This document shows, piece by piece, positions 9,524 through 18,524 of a stretch of DNA of 64,000 nucleotides. The translations under genes and the position numbers were made by a program. Below the pieces are notes generated by a model. The model did not search any database. It was not told the origin of the DNA and was given only the letters and a program-made list of their open reading frames with translations. The stretch is from Sneathiella sedimenti. GTDB taxonomy: Bacteria; Pseudomonadota; Alphaproteobacteria; Sneathiellales; Sneathiellaceae. The stretch spans positions 1 through 64,000 of the forward strand of contig NZ_JAFLNC010000005.1 of NCBI RefSeq assembly GCF_017313765.1. Direction: 5' to 3'. Positions within the stretch are counted from its first letter, which is position 1; every line of letters begins with the position of its first letter.

Positions 9524-10132
9524 ATGCATAAACTTGAGTTTTTCTTTGATTGTTCCAGCCCCTGGACTTTTCTGGCTTTTGAAAGCCTGCAGCAGATGCT
9601 GACCCGTCATCCTGACCTGGAAGTCCAGTATCGGCCGTTCCTGGTGGGTGGGGTTTTCAATACCGTCAATCCCTCGGTTTATGCCTCTCGCGAGAACCCG
9701 GTGATCCCCAAGCAGCGCTATGGCAAGAAGGACCTGCAGGACTGGGCAGACTATGTCGGCATCAAGATCATTCCGGCGTCCGACCTGTCCGTTTTCCCCG
9801 TCAACAGCGTCAAGGCCATGCGCGGCGCCTTTGTCGCGATTGAAGAGGAATGCCTTGTCCCTTATGCCCGCCGGGTGTTTGAGCGGTACTGGAGCGAGGG
9901 CGCGGATATCTCGCAGGAAGAGGAACTGAACGGCATTATTGCTCATGTCGGGCTCGACAAGTTCGATTTCTACGACAAGATCAATGATCAAAAATACAAG
10001 GATATGCTGAAGGACAATACCACGGAAGTGATCGAGCGGGGCGGGTTCGGCACGCCAACGATGTTCCTCGATGGCACGGACATGTATTTCGGGAACGACC
10101 GCTTCCAGCTCATCGAAGCGAAACTAAAATAA
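9524..10132 (+). CDS. 2-hydroxychromene-2-carboxylate isomerase / kappa-GST-like (DsbA fold)
   Basis: The 202-residue thioredoxin-fold protein begins KLEFFFDCSSPWTFLAFE, where the Ser-Ser-Pro-Trp replaces the DsbA CxxC, and ends with FGTPTMFLDG, the cis-Pro loop. This is the pattern of HCCA isomerases and kappa-class GSTs, which use glutathione as cofactor. In aromatic degradation the enzyme acts on naphthalene-type intermediates, but no such pathway lies here, so a general glutathione-dependent role is equally likely. AGAAGGGA precedes the ATG. The GST gene follows after 25 bp, suggesting one transcript. Confidence 0.88.
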   Translation: MHKLEFFFDCSSPWTFLAFESLQQMLTRHPDLEVQYRPFLVGGVFNTVNPSVYASRENPVIPKQRYGKKDLQDWADYVGIKIIPASDLSVFPVNSVKAMRGAFVAIEEECLVPYARRVFERYWSEGADISQEEELNGIIAHVGLDKFDFYDKINDQKYKDMLKDNTTEVIERGGFGTPTMFLDGTDMYFGNDRFQLIEAKLK

Positions 10133-10157
10133 TAGCCAGTTTTCATAAGGTATTAAA

Positions 10158-10856
10158 ATGATTGATCTTTATTACTGGCCTACACCAAACGGCTGGAAAA
10201 TTTCCATCGCACTTGAGGAGATGGGGCTGGATTATCGCGTGGTGCCGGTGAATATCGGCAAGGGCGAACAGTTTGAGCCGGATTTCCTGAAAATCAGCCC
10301 CAACAACCGTATGCCGGCCATCATCGACCAGGACCCGGCGGATGGTGGGGAGCCGATTTCCGTTTTCGAGACCGGGGCGATTCTCATTTATCTTGCCGAA
10401 AAGTGCGGCAAATTCCTGCCGAGCGACCTTCGCGGCCGGAAAGAGGTGATCGAATGGGTGATGTGGCAGATGGGCGGCCTTGGCCCGATGCTCGGTCAGA
10501 ATGGGCATTTCAAGTTCTATGCGCCCGAAAAAATTCCTTACGCGCAGGAACGCTACTCCACCGAGGTACTCCGGCTCTTTGACGTGCTGAATTCCCGGCT
10601 GGAAGGGCGGGACTATATCTGCGGGGAATATTCCATCGCCGATATGGCCTGCTGGCCGTGGATCATCACCTATAAACGTCAGGAGATTGACCTCGGCGAG
10701 TTTCCCAATATCCGCCGCTGGTATGACAATCTGAAAACCCGTCCGGCACTCCGGCGCGGCTATGAGGTCGGGCGGGAGTTGAGCAAGCCGACCGGGAAAT
10801 GGAGCGAGGAATCGCGCAAACACCTGACGGCGCAACGCCGACCCAACAGGGGCTGA
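10158..10856 (+). CDS. Glutathione S-transferase, nu class (YfcG/YghU-like)
   Basis: The 232-residue protein has an N-terminal thioredoxin-like domain starting LYYWPTPNGWKISIALEE, with the TPNGWK motif typical of nu-class (YfcG/Ure2-like) GSTs and NNRMPAIID as the cis-Pro loop, then the helical domain with CGEYSIADMACWPW. Nu-class enzymes often have disulfide-bond reductase activity towards glutathione disulfides. It follows the HCCA-isomerase-like gene and precedes a membrane protein by 10 bp, so it is probably the middle of a three-gene transcript. Confidence 0.92.
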   Translation: MIDLYYWPTPNGWKISIALEEMGLDYRVVPVNIGKGEQFEPDFLKISPNNRMPAIIDQDPADGGEPISVFETGAILIYLAEKCGKFLPSDLRGRKEVIEWVMWQMGGLGPMLGQNGHFKFYAPEKIPYAQERYSTEVLRLFDVLNSRLEGRDYICGEYSIADMACWPWIITYKRQEIDLGEFPNIRRWYDNLKTRPALRRGYEVGRELSKPTGKWSEESRKHLTAQRRPNRG

Positions 10857-10866
10857 CCGGCCCGCG

Positions 10867-11307
10867 ATGACGGCGGCCGTCGCCTATGCGAGCCTGTTCG
10901 TCAGCGCGTTTCTCTCCGCAACGCTGTTTCCGGGAACATCGGAGGCGGCGTTTGCGTTGCTGTTGAGTGACGGAATCGGTGCCCCCGTTTGGCTCTTCGT
11001 TGCGGCCGTGGCGGGGAATGTGCTGGGGTCAGTGGTAAACTGGTTCCTCGGTCGGTTCTTCGCTAAGTTCCGGGACCGGCGATGGTTTCCGATCAAGGAA
11101 ATACATTATGCCCGCGCAGTCCGTTGGTTCGACACATACGGAAAATGGTCGCTATTGCTGGCATGGGCACCAATAATCGGCGATCCGCTCACCATCGTTG
11201 CCGGCGCCCTTCGCGTGCATTTCGGATTCTTTTTGCTGCTGGTGACCCTGGGTAAATCAGCGCGGTACCTGTTTATTCTTCAGGCCGCGCTCATTTGGAT
11301 GGGCTAG
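10867..11307 (+). CDS. YqaA-family inner-membrane protein
   Basis: The 146-residue protein has four to five hydrophobic helices and the YqaA/DedA (VTT) layout: an N-terminal re-entrant stretch SATLFPGTSEAAF, then GNVLGSVVNWFLGRF and LLLAWAPIIGDPLTIVAGALR. YqaA proteins are short relatives of the DedA family implicated in membrane homeostasis and lipid movement; the precise role is not known. The ribosome binding site is poor and the gene starts 10 bp after the GST, so translation may be coupled. It ends immediately beside the convergent SH3-domain gene. Confidence 0.85.
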   Translation: MTAAVAYASLFVSAFLSATLFPGTSEAAFALLLSDGIGAPVWLFVAAVAGNVLGSVVNWFLGRFFAKFRDRRWFPIKEIHYARAVRWFDTYGKWSLLLAWAPIIGDPLTIVAGALRVHFGFFLLLVTLGKSARYLFILQAALIWMG

Positions 11308-11691
11308 TTAGTCCGGGCGGTCGGCCTCAAGATACTGGCCGGCGGTCCAGCCAACCATGCCGTTATACTGGATATTGCACCATTTCCGCCGGGTCTCGAC
11401 CTTGCGAACGGCCGTCGTGGAGTTGCGCCATTCCAGATAGGGCATCCCCACATGGCAGCCCAAATTGACAATCCCGTCCGTCTCGGCGGGAAGGGCGCCA
11501 ATTTTCTTGGCCTTGATGGAGGGGTCTTTCCGGACATTCAACGTTGCGCCCGGTTTCATCTTGACCCGGAAAAATTCGGGGTGGTCCACATCCGCCTGCG
11601 CCGTAGAGGCGAGGGGGGCTATCAGGACACTCAGGGCCGCTGCCATAACGCCCATGCGGAGAGAAGTTTTAATGGTGGAAATCGCCTTCAT
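11308..11691 (-). CDS. Exported SH3-domain protein
   Basis: From the ATG at 11689-11691 the product has 127 residues: a Sec signal peptide (MKAISTIKTSLRMGVMAAAL and on to an ASTAQA cleavage-like end), then a bacterial SH3 domain with the LNVRKDPS and GWTAGQYLEAD signatures. Such domains bind peptidoglycan or partner proteins in the periplasm. An ATG 14 codons upstream (11733) is open, but the signal peptide starts neatly at the chosen Met; AGGA lies 13 nt ahead, so the start is not certain. The gene converges on yqaA with no gap. Confidence 0.8.
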   Translation of the reverse strand: MKAISTIKTSLRMGVMAAALSVLIAPLASTAQADVDHPEFFRVKMKPGATLNVRKDPSIKAKKIGALPAETDGIVNLGCHVGMPYLEWRNSTTAVRKVETRRKWCNIQYNGMVGWTAGQYLEADRPD

Positions 11692-12148
11692 TGCGACAAA
11701 TACATCCTGTCTATAGCTCACGTCACACCTCATCTGGCTAGTAATCTAAATCGACACTTGCAGATGATCAACAAAAGTTATTAAAAAACGGTTGTTAAGA
11801 AAGGTTAAGAATTTATGAAATGTGCCCGCCGGGACGATAATGTGATTGTCGGCACAGAAATTTTCCACGGATATCTTTAACCAGACGCCCATATCCGGCC
11901 GGTCTTTTCCGGCTTTTTAGTTAACCATAGTCAACGTGAATTTTGTTAAGTACCGGTTTAGACAAAGAGAAATCCGGACCGGATGGTAAATTTTTCCAGC
12001 GCTAATTCCGATATGGAGAAATATGTTTTAATGCATTGATTTTTATTAAAAATTTTTTGTTTATTTTTTTTGGTTTATCCCCCGTATGGGGTATGCGATG
12101 GCCTTTCTCCTTCGATACTCTTATCACATTGAAAGTCCATCAGGCGTC
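11692..12148. other. AT-rich intergenic region with hairpins
   Basis: This ~450-bp stretch separates the SH3 gene from the acidic unknown gene. It contains inverted arms TGTGCC (11820) and GGCACA (about 11850), and on the plus strand GCCGG-TCTTTT-CCGGC followed by five T (11898-11918), which looks like a short intrinsic terminator without an evident upstream plus-strand gene. Long A and T runs follow from about 12000. No supported coding frame was seen except a possible 21-codon upstream extension of the next gene. Confidence 0.5.
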
Positions 12149-12736
12149 ATGAAAATGGCCCTGCCAGACAATTTTTTGGATATTGAAATGTCATTTAACG
12201 AGATTGGCGAGGATATACTTTTTGCGGGGGATGAAAGCGACACGCTGTTCATTTCCTCGGTTGAGTATAATCATGAAGCCGCAGAAACGATTAAGAATTT
12301 CTCTTACATGCTCGGCGACGAGGGGGAGGAGTTCCACACGGATTCCGCTGTCCTTAACGACGATACAGTCGACGTTGCGGGCCTCATTAATAGTGAGGAG
12401 ACTCTTCTCGATCTTGATCAGATTATCGCCGCGACCATGCCCGAAGAGACAGGTGCATTGCCGGCGTTCTCTTTGGAGACAGTTATGCCCGACTTCACCG
12501 AGAATGGCATTAACCTTGATCAGCTTTTTGATGTCATGCGGATTAGCACAGACTGCTCCTATACCGAGACTCCCGATCTTTTGACCGCAATGTCGACTTC
12601 AACCGATTATGACGGCCAGCAGGAAGGAACCCTGTTTGATAGTTCCAGCCTGCCTGTCTCTGCGCTCGACAGCCTTGGCCCCCATGCCGGGATCGATGAT
12701 ATGTTCAATACACTGGTTATCAGCGACGAAAGCTGA
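12149..12736 (+). CDS. Acidic protein of unknown function
   Basis: From the ATG at 12149 (AGG a few bases upstream) the product is 195 residues, strongly acidic, with many Asp, Glu, Ser and Thr and very few basic residues. There is no signal peptide, membrane segment, Cys pair or repeat. A longer start at 12086 would add 21 residues with a different, more basic composition and looks wrong. Coding is plausible because the reading frame is long, has balanced codons and is followed by a gene in the same direction. I do not recognise the family; a partner-binding or largely disordered protein is possible but unproven. Confidence 0.6.
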   Translation: MKMALPDNFLDIEMSFNEIGEDILFAGDESDTLFISSVEYNHEAAETIKNFSYMLGDEGEEFHTDSAVLNDDTVDVAGLINSEETLLDLDQIIAATMPEETGALPAFSLETVMPDFTENGINLDQLFDVMRISTDCSYTETPDLLTAMSTSTDYDGQQEGTLFDSSSLPVSALDSLGPHAGIDDMFNTLVISDES

Positions 12737-12839
12737 GCGGCGAGGGTCTTGCTGTTGAACTAGTCACGTCACATTGACTTTGACGGCGCCTCCGGTTCGG
12801 TTATCATTCTCCTAAATTAGAATAAAAAAAGGGGGAAAA

Positions 12840-14387
12840 ATGACCGCAATCGACGATACCAACGTATTCCTGCCCGACCTCTGGCATACCCACGCCACCT
12901 TCAGCCCGGATAAAGATGCCCTGATCTGCGGTAATATCCGCCGTTCCTGGGGAGAGTTCGACAAGAATATGAGCCGGATCGCCAACGCGCTGATGGCCCG
13001 CGGGATCGGCCGGGGCGACAAGGTCGCGGTGCTGGTCAGCAACAATATTGAGGCGGTGGAGATTATCTACGGTGTGACGCGGGCCGGTGCCTGCGTGGTG
13101 CCGCTCAGCGGGTTACTGACGGCGGAACAGCTCGCCGTCCTGATTGACGACTGCGACGCCTCCTTCCTGATTGCGACCAACAGCTATCTTGAACGGATCG
13201 AGACGATCCGGGACAGGCTCACCAAAATTGACGCCGGGAATTTTATCGCGGCAGACTTCCGGGCCGAGGGCTGGGTGGAATTCGTGCATTTTCTTGAAAA
13301 TGCTTCCGATCAAATGCCGACGGTTGATTACCGGCTTGAGGATGACTTCAACATCATCTACAGCTCCGGCACGACGGGGCTGCCGAAGGGGATTGTCCAG
13401 ACCCACCGGGCGCGGCAGCACTGGTCCTACAGCAACGCGCTTGAACTACGCTTTCACAGCGATGCCCGGGCGATGACGACAACCTCCCTTTATTCCAACG
13501 GCACCTGGTTGATGATGCTGCCCGTGCTGTTTGTTGGCGGCACGCTGGTGATCCTGCCGGAATTCAGCCCGGAGGCGTTCCTGAAAACGGCGGTTGAGCA
13601 TAAGATCACCCATACCTTCATGGTCCCGACACAATTTATCGTCACCCTCGATCACCCGGAATTCGATGACTACGACCTTGGCCATCTTGAGACGGTTCTC
13701 TGCGCGGGATCACCGCTCCGTCCGGATACGAAAGCGGACGTCCTCAAGCGTTTGACGCCCAACCTGGTTGAGCTTTATGGTTGTTCGGAGGGATTTGGCT
13801 CCATGTGCAAGCCCCATATGCATGCCATCAAGCCGGGCAGCGTTGGCCTGCCGGTGCTGGGCTTCGATCTCAAGATCTTCGATGATGACGGCAAGGAACT
13901 GGCACGCGGGGAGTCCGGTGAGATTTGCGGCTATGGCGCGGGCATGATGAAGGCCTATTACAAGCGCGAGGAACAGACAGCGGAAATCATCGTCAAGGAC
14001 AGGCATGGGCGGTCCTTCCTCCGGTCGGGTGATATTGGCCGTATCGACGAGGATGGTTATCTCTATATCATGGACCGCAAGAAGGACATGATCATCTCGG
14101 GCGGGTTCAATATCTTCCCGACGGATATCGAGACGATCATCGGGGAGCATCCGGATGTCCTCGACGTCACCGTGATCGGCATCCCCCATGAAAAATGGGG
14201 AGAGACCCCGCTCGCGCTCATTATTGGGCGGAAAGGTCTTGAGGATACGGCGGAAATTGTGAGCTGGGCCAATAACCGTCTTGCCAAGAGCCAGCGGATC
14301 ATCGACGCGGAACTGCGCGACGAATTCCCGCGCAATGCCCTTGGCAAGGTGGTCAAACGTGAACTCAGGGATCCCTACTGGAAGTGA
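12840..14387 (+). CDS. Acyl-CoA synthetase (class I adenylate-forming, AMP-binding)
   Basis: The 515-residue protein contains the adenylation motifs: the P-loop YSSGTTGLPKGIVQTH near residue 180, the YGCSEGFG motif near 312, SGDIGRIDEDGYLYIMDRKKDMIISGG near 400-430, and the C-terminal catalytic Lys in PRNALGKVVKREL. It activates a carboxylic acid as acyl-AMP and transfers it to CoA. Length and motif order are normal for medium/long-chain or aryl-CoA ligases; the substrate is not evident. AAAAAGGGGG precedes the ATG. The hydrolase-OsmC fusion follows after 25 bp, so both are probably co-expressed. Confidence 0.93.
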   Translation: MTAIDDTNVFLPDLWHTHATFSPDKDALICGNIRRSWGEFDKNMSRIANALMARGIGRGDKVAVLVSNNIEAVEIIYGVTRAGACVVPLSGLLTAEQLAVLIDDCDASFLIATNSYLERIETIRDRLTKIDAGNFIAADFRAEGWVEFVHFLENASDQMPTVDYRLEDDFNIIYSSGTTGLPKGIVQTHRARQHWSYSNALELRFHSDARAMTTTSLYSNGTWLMMLPVLFVGGTLVILPEFSPEAFLKTAVEHKITHTFMVPTQFIVTLDHPEFDDYDLGHLETVLCAGSPLRPDTKADVLKRLTPNLVELYGCSEGFGSMCKPHMHAIKPGSVGLPVLGFDLKIFDDDGKELARGESGEICGYGAGMMKAYYKREEQTAEIIVKDRHGRSFLRSGDIGRIDEDGYLYIMDRKKDMIISGGFNIFPTDIETIIGEHPDVLDVTVIGIPHEKWGETPLALIIGRKGLEDTAEIVSWANNRLAKSQRIIDAELRDEFPRNALGKVVKRELRDPYWK

Positions 14388-14412
14388 TCCCCAACCGGAG
14401 AAGGAGAGGCAG

Positions 14413-15633
14413 ATGCGCTCGGAAAAAGTGATGTTCGAAGGGACCAGTGGTCAACTGGCGGCACGGCTGGATCTGCCAGTCGGCGCACCGTTGATGTATG
14501 CGCTGTTCGCCCATTGCTTCACCTGCTCGAAGGAAGTGTTCGCCGCCTCACGCGTCGCCGGTGCCCTTGCCAATCTCGGCATCGCCACGCTGCGGTTTGA
14601 TTTTACCGGCCTCGGGGAGAGTGACGGGGAATTCGAGAATACCAATTTCACCTCCAATATCGCCGATCTCCTCTGTGCGGCGGAATTTCTCGCGGAGAAA
14701 TATGAGGCCCCGAAACTGCTGATCGGTCACAGTCTGGGCGGGGCAGCGGTGCTGGCGGCCGCCTCTGAGATACCGGATGCAAAAGCCGTGGCCACCATCG
14801 GCGCGCCTTTCGATCCGGCCCATGTCGGGCAGCATTTTGTTGACCAGCATGAGAAGATAAAGAAAGAGGGAGTCGTCAAGGTCGACATCGGCGGGCGACC
14901 CTTTAATGTCAGCCGCCAGTTCCTGGAGGATATCGAGGACCAGAAGCAGGCGGACAAGCTCGGCAAGCTGCGCAAGGCCCTGCTGGTCTTTCATAGCCCC
15001 ATCGACAATGTGGTCGGGATCAATAACGCCACCAATATTTTCGTCGCCGCCAAGCATCCGAAAAGCTTTATCTCGCTCGACAAGGCCGATCACCTGCTCA
15101 GCCGCAAGCAGGATTCCCAGTATGTTGCAGAAGTGATCGCGAGCTGGGCGAAACGCTATATTCCCGATCTTTCCCGCTCGTTGCCCAAGACGGGCCTGCG
15201 GGCCGGGGAGGGGGATACCCTGGTCATCGGGGCGCCGCCTGAGAAATTCCTGCAATATGTCGACAGCAGCGGGCACTCCCTGCTTTCCGACGAACCGCTC
15301 GACTATGGCGGTACAAACCGCGGGCCTTCGCCCTATGACCTGCTGCTGTCCGGCCTTGGGGCCTGCACCTCCATGACCATCAGGATGTATGCGGATCGCA
15401 AGAAATGGCCGCTCGAGAATGTCGCCGTGCGGCTCAGCCACAAGAAAATTCACGCAAAAGACTGCGCCGATTGCGAGGAAAAGACCGGCAAGATCGATGT
15501 GATTGACCGGGAAATAGAACTTACCGGCGAATTATCCGACGAGCAGAAGGACCGCCTGATGGAAATCGCCGATCGCTGTCCGGTGCATCAGACCCTGCAT
15601 TCCGAAGTAAAAATCAACACGGTCATGGCGTGA
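14413..15633 (+). CDS. Bifunctional alpha/beta hydrolase-OsmC fusion protein
   Basis: The 406-residue protein has two parts. Residues 1-~250 form an alpha/beta hydrolase with the nucleophile elbow GHSLGG (S107) and a late KADHLLS His. Residues ~265-406 form an OsmC/Ohr domain with the two redox Cys, C318 in LGACTSMT and C389 in RCPVHQT. OsmC proteins reduce organic hydroperoxides through such Cys pairs. The start at 14413 has AAGGAGAG upstream; an earlier open frame reading from 14281 overlaps the synthetase and is not used. This fusion is a recognised architecture; pairing with a ligase suggests handling of acyl or lipid peroxide substrates, which is inference. Confidence 0.9.
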   Translation: MRSEKVMFEGTSGQLAARLDLPVGAPLMYALFAHCFTCSKEVFAASRVAGALANLGIATLRFDFTGLGESDGEFENTNFTSNIADLLCAAEFLAEKYEAPKLLIGHSLGGAAVLAAASEIPDAKAVATIGAPFDPAHVGQHFVDQHEKIKKEGVVKVDIGGRPFNVSRQFLEDIEDQKQADKLGKLRKALLVFHSPIDNVVGINNATNIFVAAKHPKSFISLDKADHLLSRKQDSQYVAEVIASWAKRYIPDLSRSLPKTGLRAGEGDTLVIGAPPEKFLQYVDSSGHSLLSDEPLDYGGTNRGPSPYDLLLSGLGACTSMTIRMYADRKKWPLENVAVRLSHKKIHAKDCADCEEKTGKIDVIDREIELTGELSDEQKDRLMEIADRCPVHQTLHSEVKINTVMA

Positions 15634-15955
15634 TGGTGGGGCTCGGCTCATGTGCCCGGCGCCGGCTTGAGGGCGGCTTCTGATATCCGGTGCAGGGATC
15701 AGGTCGTTCTTTTATCGAAAAAATGCGAGTAAACCGATTCAATCATAGTTTCGCCATGATTGTATTGGATACTTGTAAAATGGGTAAAAATTTATAAAAA
15801 AGCATCATAAATGCCACAGAATAAACCCATCTGAAAATTCCTTCTGCCGAGATCATCGCAAATTAACGATATATTAATAATTTCCTGTGAAATTATCTAT
15901 AGGACCATTGTGACCATCGTTTTTGTATTGAGTATCGATGTAAGGAATTTTTCAC
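15634..15955. other. Intergenic region upstream of the histidine kinase
   Basis: About 320 bp without a gene, turning AT-rich after 15710. It holds a 7-bp inverted repeat, CAATCAT and ATGATTG separated by 9 bp (15740-15762), which could be a regulator site. No terminator with a T-run follows the fusion gene, so read-through is possible. Nothing else is supported. Confidence 0.5.
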
Positions 15956-17707
15956 GTGACGGAGCATTTTCATAGGAATTTCGGGGTTATTCTCGCCTTT
16001 TTGGCGGCGCTTTTTGCCTTGCTTTTTTTCTGGACCTATCAGGTTTATACGGTGAATGCACCGGCCCGTTGGCTGGACGCGGACCAGCATTTCAGCGCCA
16101 CCACCAATAACAGCGAACAGGTGATGAGCCTTGTCGGTTTCCACAATATGGTCCACAACTATAAAGATTATTTAATTCGGGGAAATATTGAGGACAAAAA
16201 CCAGTTCTTCACCCATTTCGATGATGCCCGCGAAGAGTTGCAAATCCTCCGGGCGCATTTTGGGGAAGCTGTCGAGACGGAAATCGCGGCAATTGACGCG
16301 ACGCTCCGCGATTATTTCGTGTCCATTAACCGCGTCGATCAACTGCGCGAAGAGGGCAAGTCCATTGCCGAGATCGACAGTGCCATCTCTATCAATGATA
16401 AACCTGCGTTCGACGCCTTTCGTAAAATCCTTGATCTCTATGAAAAAGAGAAAGCGGAAGTCCGCACGCTGGTCCTCGGGGCGATGGATCAGGACCGCAA
16501 TAACCTGCAGTCTCTCTACACCACTCTGCTGGCGATCGGCCTGCTGCTGACCATTGCGGTCGTGATGGGATTGCGGTTTGAGTATCTGAAGCGCCGCGCG
16601 CTCCAGGAGAAATCTGAAACCAAGTCACTTCTGGAAGGGTTCCTCGACTATTCGACCGTGCCGTTCCTCCTTGCCGGACCGGACAAGATCATCCGCCACT
16701 GCAACAAAGCCGCGGCGCGCCTTCTGGAAACCAAGCCCGGCAATCTCGTCGGCGCCTCCCTCACGCAGATTATCGATGCCGACCTGCCACGCAGCGAGGT
16801 GCAGTCTTTCGAAAACGGGCGGGCCAGCCGGATCAGCACGGTGATCGAGCTGCAAAGCGGCCGCAAGTTGCCGGTGCGCGCCGATTTTTCCACCAACCGG
16901 GACGGCACCATGCGGATCGTCGCCCTGTTCGACCAGAGTTCCGAACTCAAGATCCGCGAGCGGATCCTGTTTGAGGCGGAGCACAAGCTGACCAACGATA
17001 CCATCGACGGCAGCCTTTCCATACGCCGGGATATCCAGAAGTTCAATGAACTGGTGGCGGAGTTTGCGGCGCATATTGGAGAGGACAAGAAGGACTTTGC
17101 CCGCAGGGCGCTTGAAATCGCGGAATCCCTCAAAACTGATGTTTCCGATTTCGTGTCGCGGGCCAACCCGGTGACCGAAGGGCGCCTTGCCGTCAATCTC
17201 GACGGACCGGTGACGCAGAAGATCAGCCAGACAATCGCTGACACGTTGGAGAAGTTCAACACGGTTATCCAGGACAAGCAACTGATGTTCAACTGGGTCA
17301 ACCATGTACCGGAGGGGCGCGAGATAGATTTTCCCGCGCAGCTGCGCCGGATCCTGGACAACCTCGTCAGCAACGCCATCAACTACACGAAAACGGGTGG
17401 GGCGATCAAGATCACCACCTCGCTGGAGGGAGAGCGGCTGATGCTGAAAATCGAGGATACCGGCATCGGGATCGAGGAAGAGGATATTCCACGCATCTTT
17501 GAACGTGGCGTGCGGATGAAGAATGCCGCGCAGATGTGCGGCGGTCTCGGTATCGGCCTCTATTCGGTGCAGGAAACCTTGCGCAATCTCGGTGGGGAGA
17601 TCACTTGCACGTCCTATGCAGGGATTGGCTCTGATTTCGTGGTCAAGATTCCCATGAGCCAGCAGCCGGGGACGTTAAGCCTCGTGACCACGGCATCCGC
17701 CTCCTAG
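15956..17707 (+). CDS. Orphan sensor histidine kinase with PAS domain
   Basis: The 583-residue protein has an N-terminal membrane helix (~9-30), a ~155-residue periplasmic helical sensor, a second membrane helix (~186-207), a PAS-like domain (~220-330), an unusual dimerisation region and a C-terminal HATPase_c domain with N-box (DNLVSNAINY, from D468), G1 box DTGIGIEEEDIP and G2 box GGLGIGLYSV. The likely phospho-acceptor is H343 in FEAEHKLTND, which departs from the usual HELRTPL box. The start is GTG with AAGGA upstream. No response regulator gene lies in the window, so its partner is elsewhere. It overlaps the convergent gntR stop through CTAG. Confidence 0.88.
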   Translation: MTEHFHRNFGVILAFLAALFALLFFWTYQVYTVNAPARWLDADQHFSATTNNSEQVMSLVGFHNMVHNYKDYLIRGNIEDKNQFFTHFDDAREELQILRAHFGEAVETEIAAIDATLRDYFVSINRVDQLREEGKSIAEIDSAISINDKPAFDAFRKILDLYEKEKAEVRTLVLGAMDQDRNNLQSLYTTLLAIGLLLTIAVVMGLRFEYLKRRALQEKSETKSLLEGFLDYSTVPFLLAGPDKIIRHCNKAAARLLETKPGNLVGASLTQIIDADLPRSEVQSFENGRASRISTVIELQSGRKLPVRADFSTNRDGTMRIVALFDQSSELKIRERILFEAEHKLTNDTIDGSLSIRRDIQKFNELVAEFAAHIGEDKKDFARRALEIAESLKTDVSDFVSRANPVTEGRLAVNLDGPVTQKISQTIADTLEKFNTVIQDKQLMFNWVNHVPEGREIDFPAQLRRILDNLVSNAINYTKTGGAIKITTSLEGERLMLKIEDTGIGIEEEDIPRIFERGVRMKNAAQMCGGLGIGLYSVQETLRNLGGEITCTSYAGIGSDFVVKIPMSQQPGTLSLVTTASAS

Positions 17708-18414
17708 AGGCGGGTCACACCCTTCTCCCTGAGGGTGTCGGCGATCTGGGCGCTGAGCCATTTGCTATGCTCGAGGTAACAGTCGCGTGCAGCCTTCTCA
17801 TTGGCCGCGAGCAGGAACGTCTTGATCTCGTTATGATCCCGGAGACAGCGGTCCCGATGCTCCGGCCCGATATGGCGCAGGGCCTCAAAATTGGCGCGCT
17901 GTATGACATCACGGAAGGACAAGCCAATCTCCTGCAGCTTGGCGTTCCCGTTCAGGATAAACAGGCTGCGGTGAAATCTCTCGTCCGCGTCGGCCCAGGC
18001 GTCCTCGTCCGCACTCCGGAGCGCGGTTTCCTCTCCCGACAGCGCATACAGCAGCGGCATGATATCCGTTCGCGACAGCCGCCGCGCACAGATATTGCCG
18101 ATCGCCTGCAGCTCCAGCCCGGCGACGACCTGATGATATCCTGACAACTCTTCCGCGCTGAGGGCGAGAATGCGGATTCCGCGCTTGGGCACGATCTCCA
18201 CCACCTTCTCGGTCTGCAGACGCAGCATCGCCTCCCGGATCGGGGTCCGGCTCATATTCAGTTGACGCTCGATCTCGGGAATATTGATAAAGCTGTCGAG
18301 CGGTATTTTGCCCGCGTTGATCTCCGCCTTGATGGCCGAATAGGCCATGTCGGTCAGCGATTGCTTTCGCGGCACCAGGGACGGGCGCACTTTATATTGC
18401 AGGGCAGTTGTCAT
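17704..18414 (-). CDS. GntR-family transcriptional regulator (FCD/FadR type)
   Basis: The 236-residue protein has an N-terminal winged helix-turn-helix (NIPEIERQLNMSRTPIREAMLRLQTEKVVEIVPKRGIRI) and an all-helical FCD ligand domain with conserved acidic and His residues (DERFHRSLF, HRDRCLRDHNEI) that commonly bind a metal and carboxylate ligands. It lies 110 bp downstream of, and on the same strand as, the NitT/TauT-type ABC operon, so it may control that operon. The ribosome binding site is weak. It converges on the histidine kinase gene. Confidence 0.92.
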   Translation of the reverse strand: MTTALQYKVRPSLVPRKQSLTDMAYSAIKAEINAGKIPLDSFINIPEIERQLNMSRTPIREAMLRLQTEKVVEIVPKRGIRILALSAEELSGYHQVVAGLELQAIGNICARRLSRTDIMPLLYALSGEETALRSADEDAWADADERFHRSLFILNGNAKLQEIGLSFRDVIQRANFEALRHIGPEHRDRCLRDHNEIKTFLLAANEKAARDCYLEHSKWLSAQIADTLREKGVTRL

Positions 18415-18492
18415 AATGTGCCAAGTCTGCCACCGGGATGGTTGAAAAACAGTTAATTATGCGCCGGCTTTATCGGATTTTCCTAAAAATTA

Positions 18493-18507
18493 TCCGGAAT
18501 TTTCGGA
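18493..18507. promoter_or_regulatory. Imperfect palindrome upstream of gntR
   Basis: The 15-bp sequence TCCGGAATTTTCGGA is an imperfect inverted repeat (TCCG arms) in the 110-bp gap ahead of gntR; the related TCGGATTTTCC lies beside it at 18473-18483. Position about 80 bp before the gntR start is compatible with an autoregulatory operator, but no experiment or consensus supports this directly. Confidence 0.4.
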
Positions 18508-18524
18508 CCCATCTGAAAAACGCG

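Noticed and set aside
11898-11918. Short plus-strand terminator taken as proof of a small RNA at 11.8-11.9 kb
   Set aside because: The stem is only 5 bp and I could not find a convincing promoter; it is noted in the intergenic entry only.
12086-12148. Upstream 21-codon extension of the acidic protein
   Set aside because: Composition differs from the rest of the protein and the internal ATG at 12149 has a better ribosome binding context.
14281-14412. Upstream in-frame extension of the hydrolase-OsmC gene
   Set aside because: It overlaps the acyl-CoA synthetase end and lacks a ribosome binding site, while ATG 14413 has AAGGAGAG.
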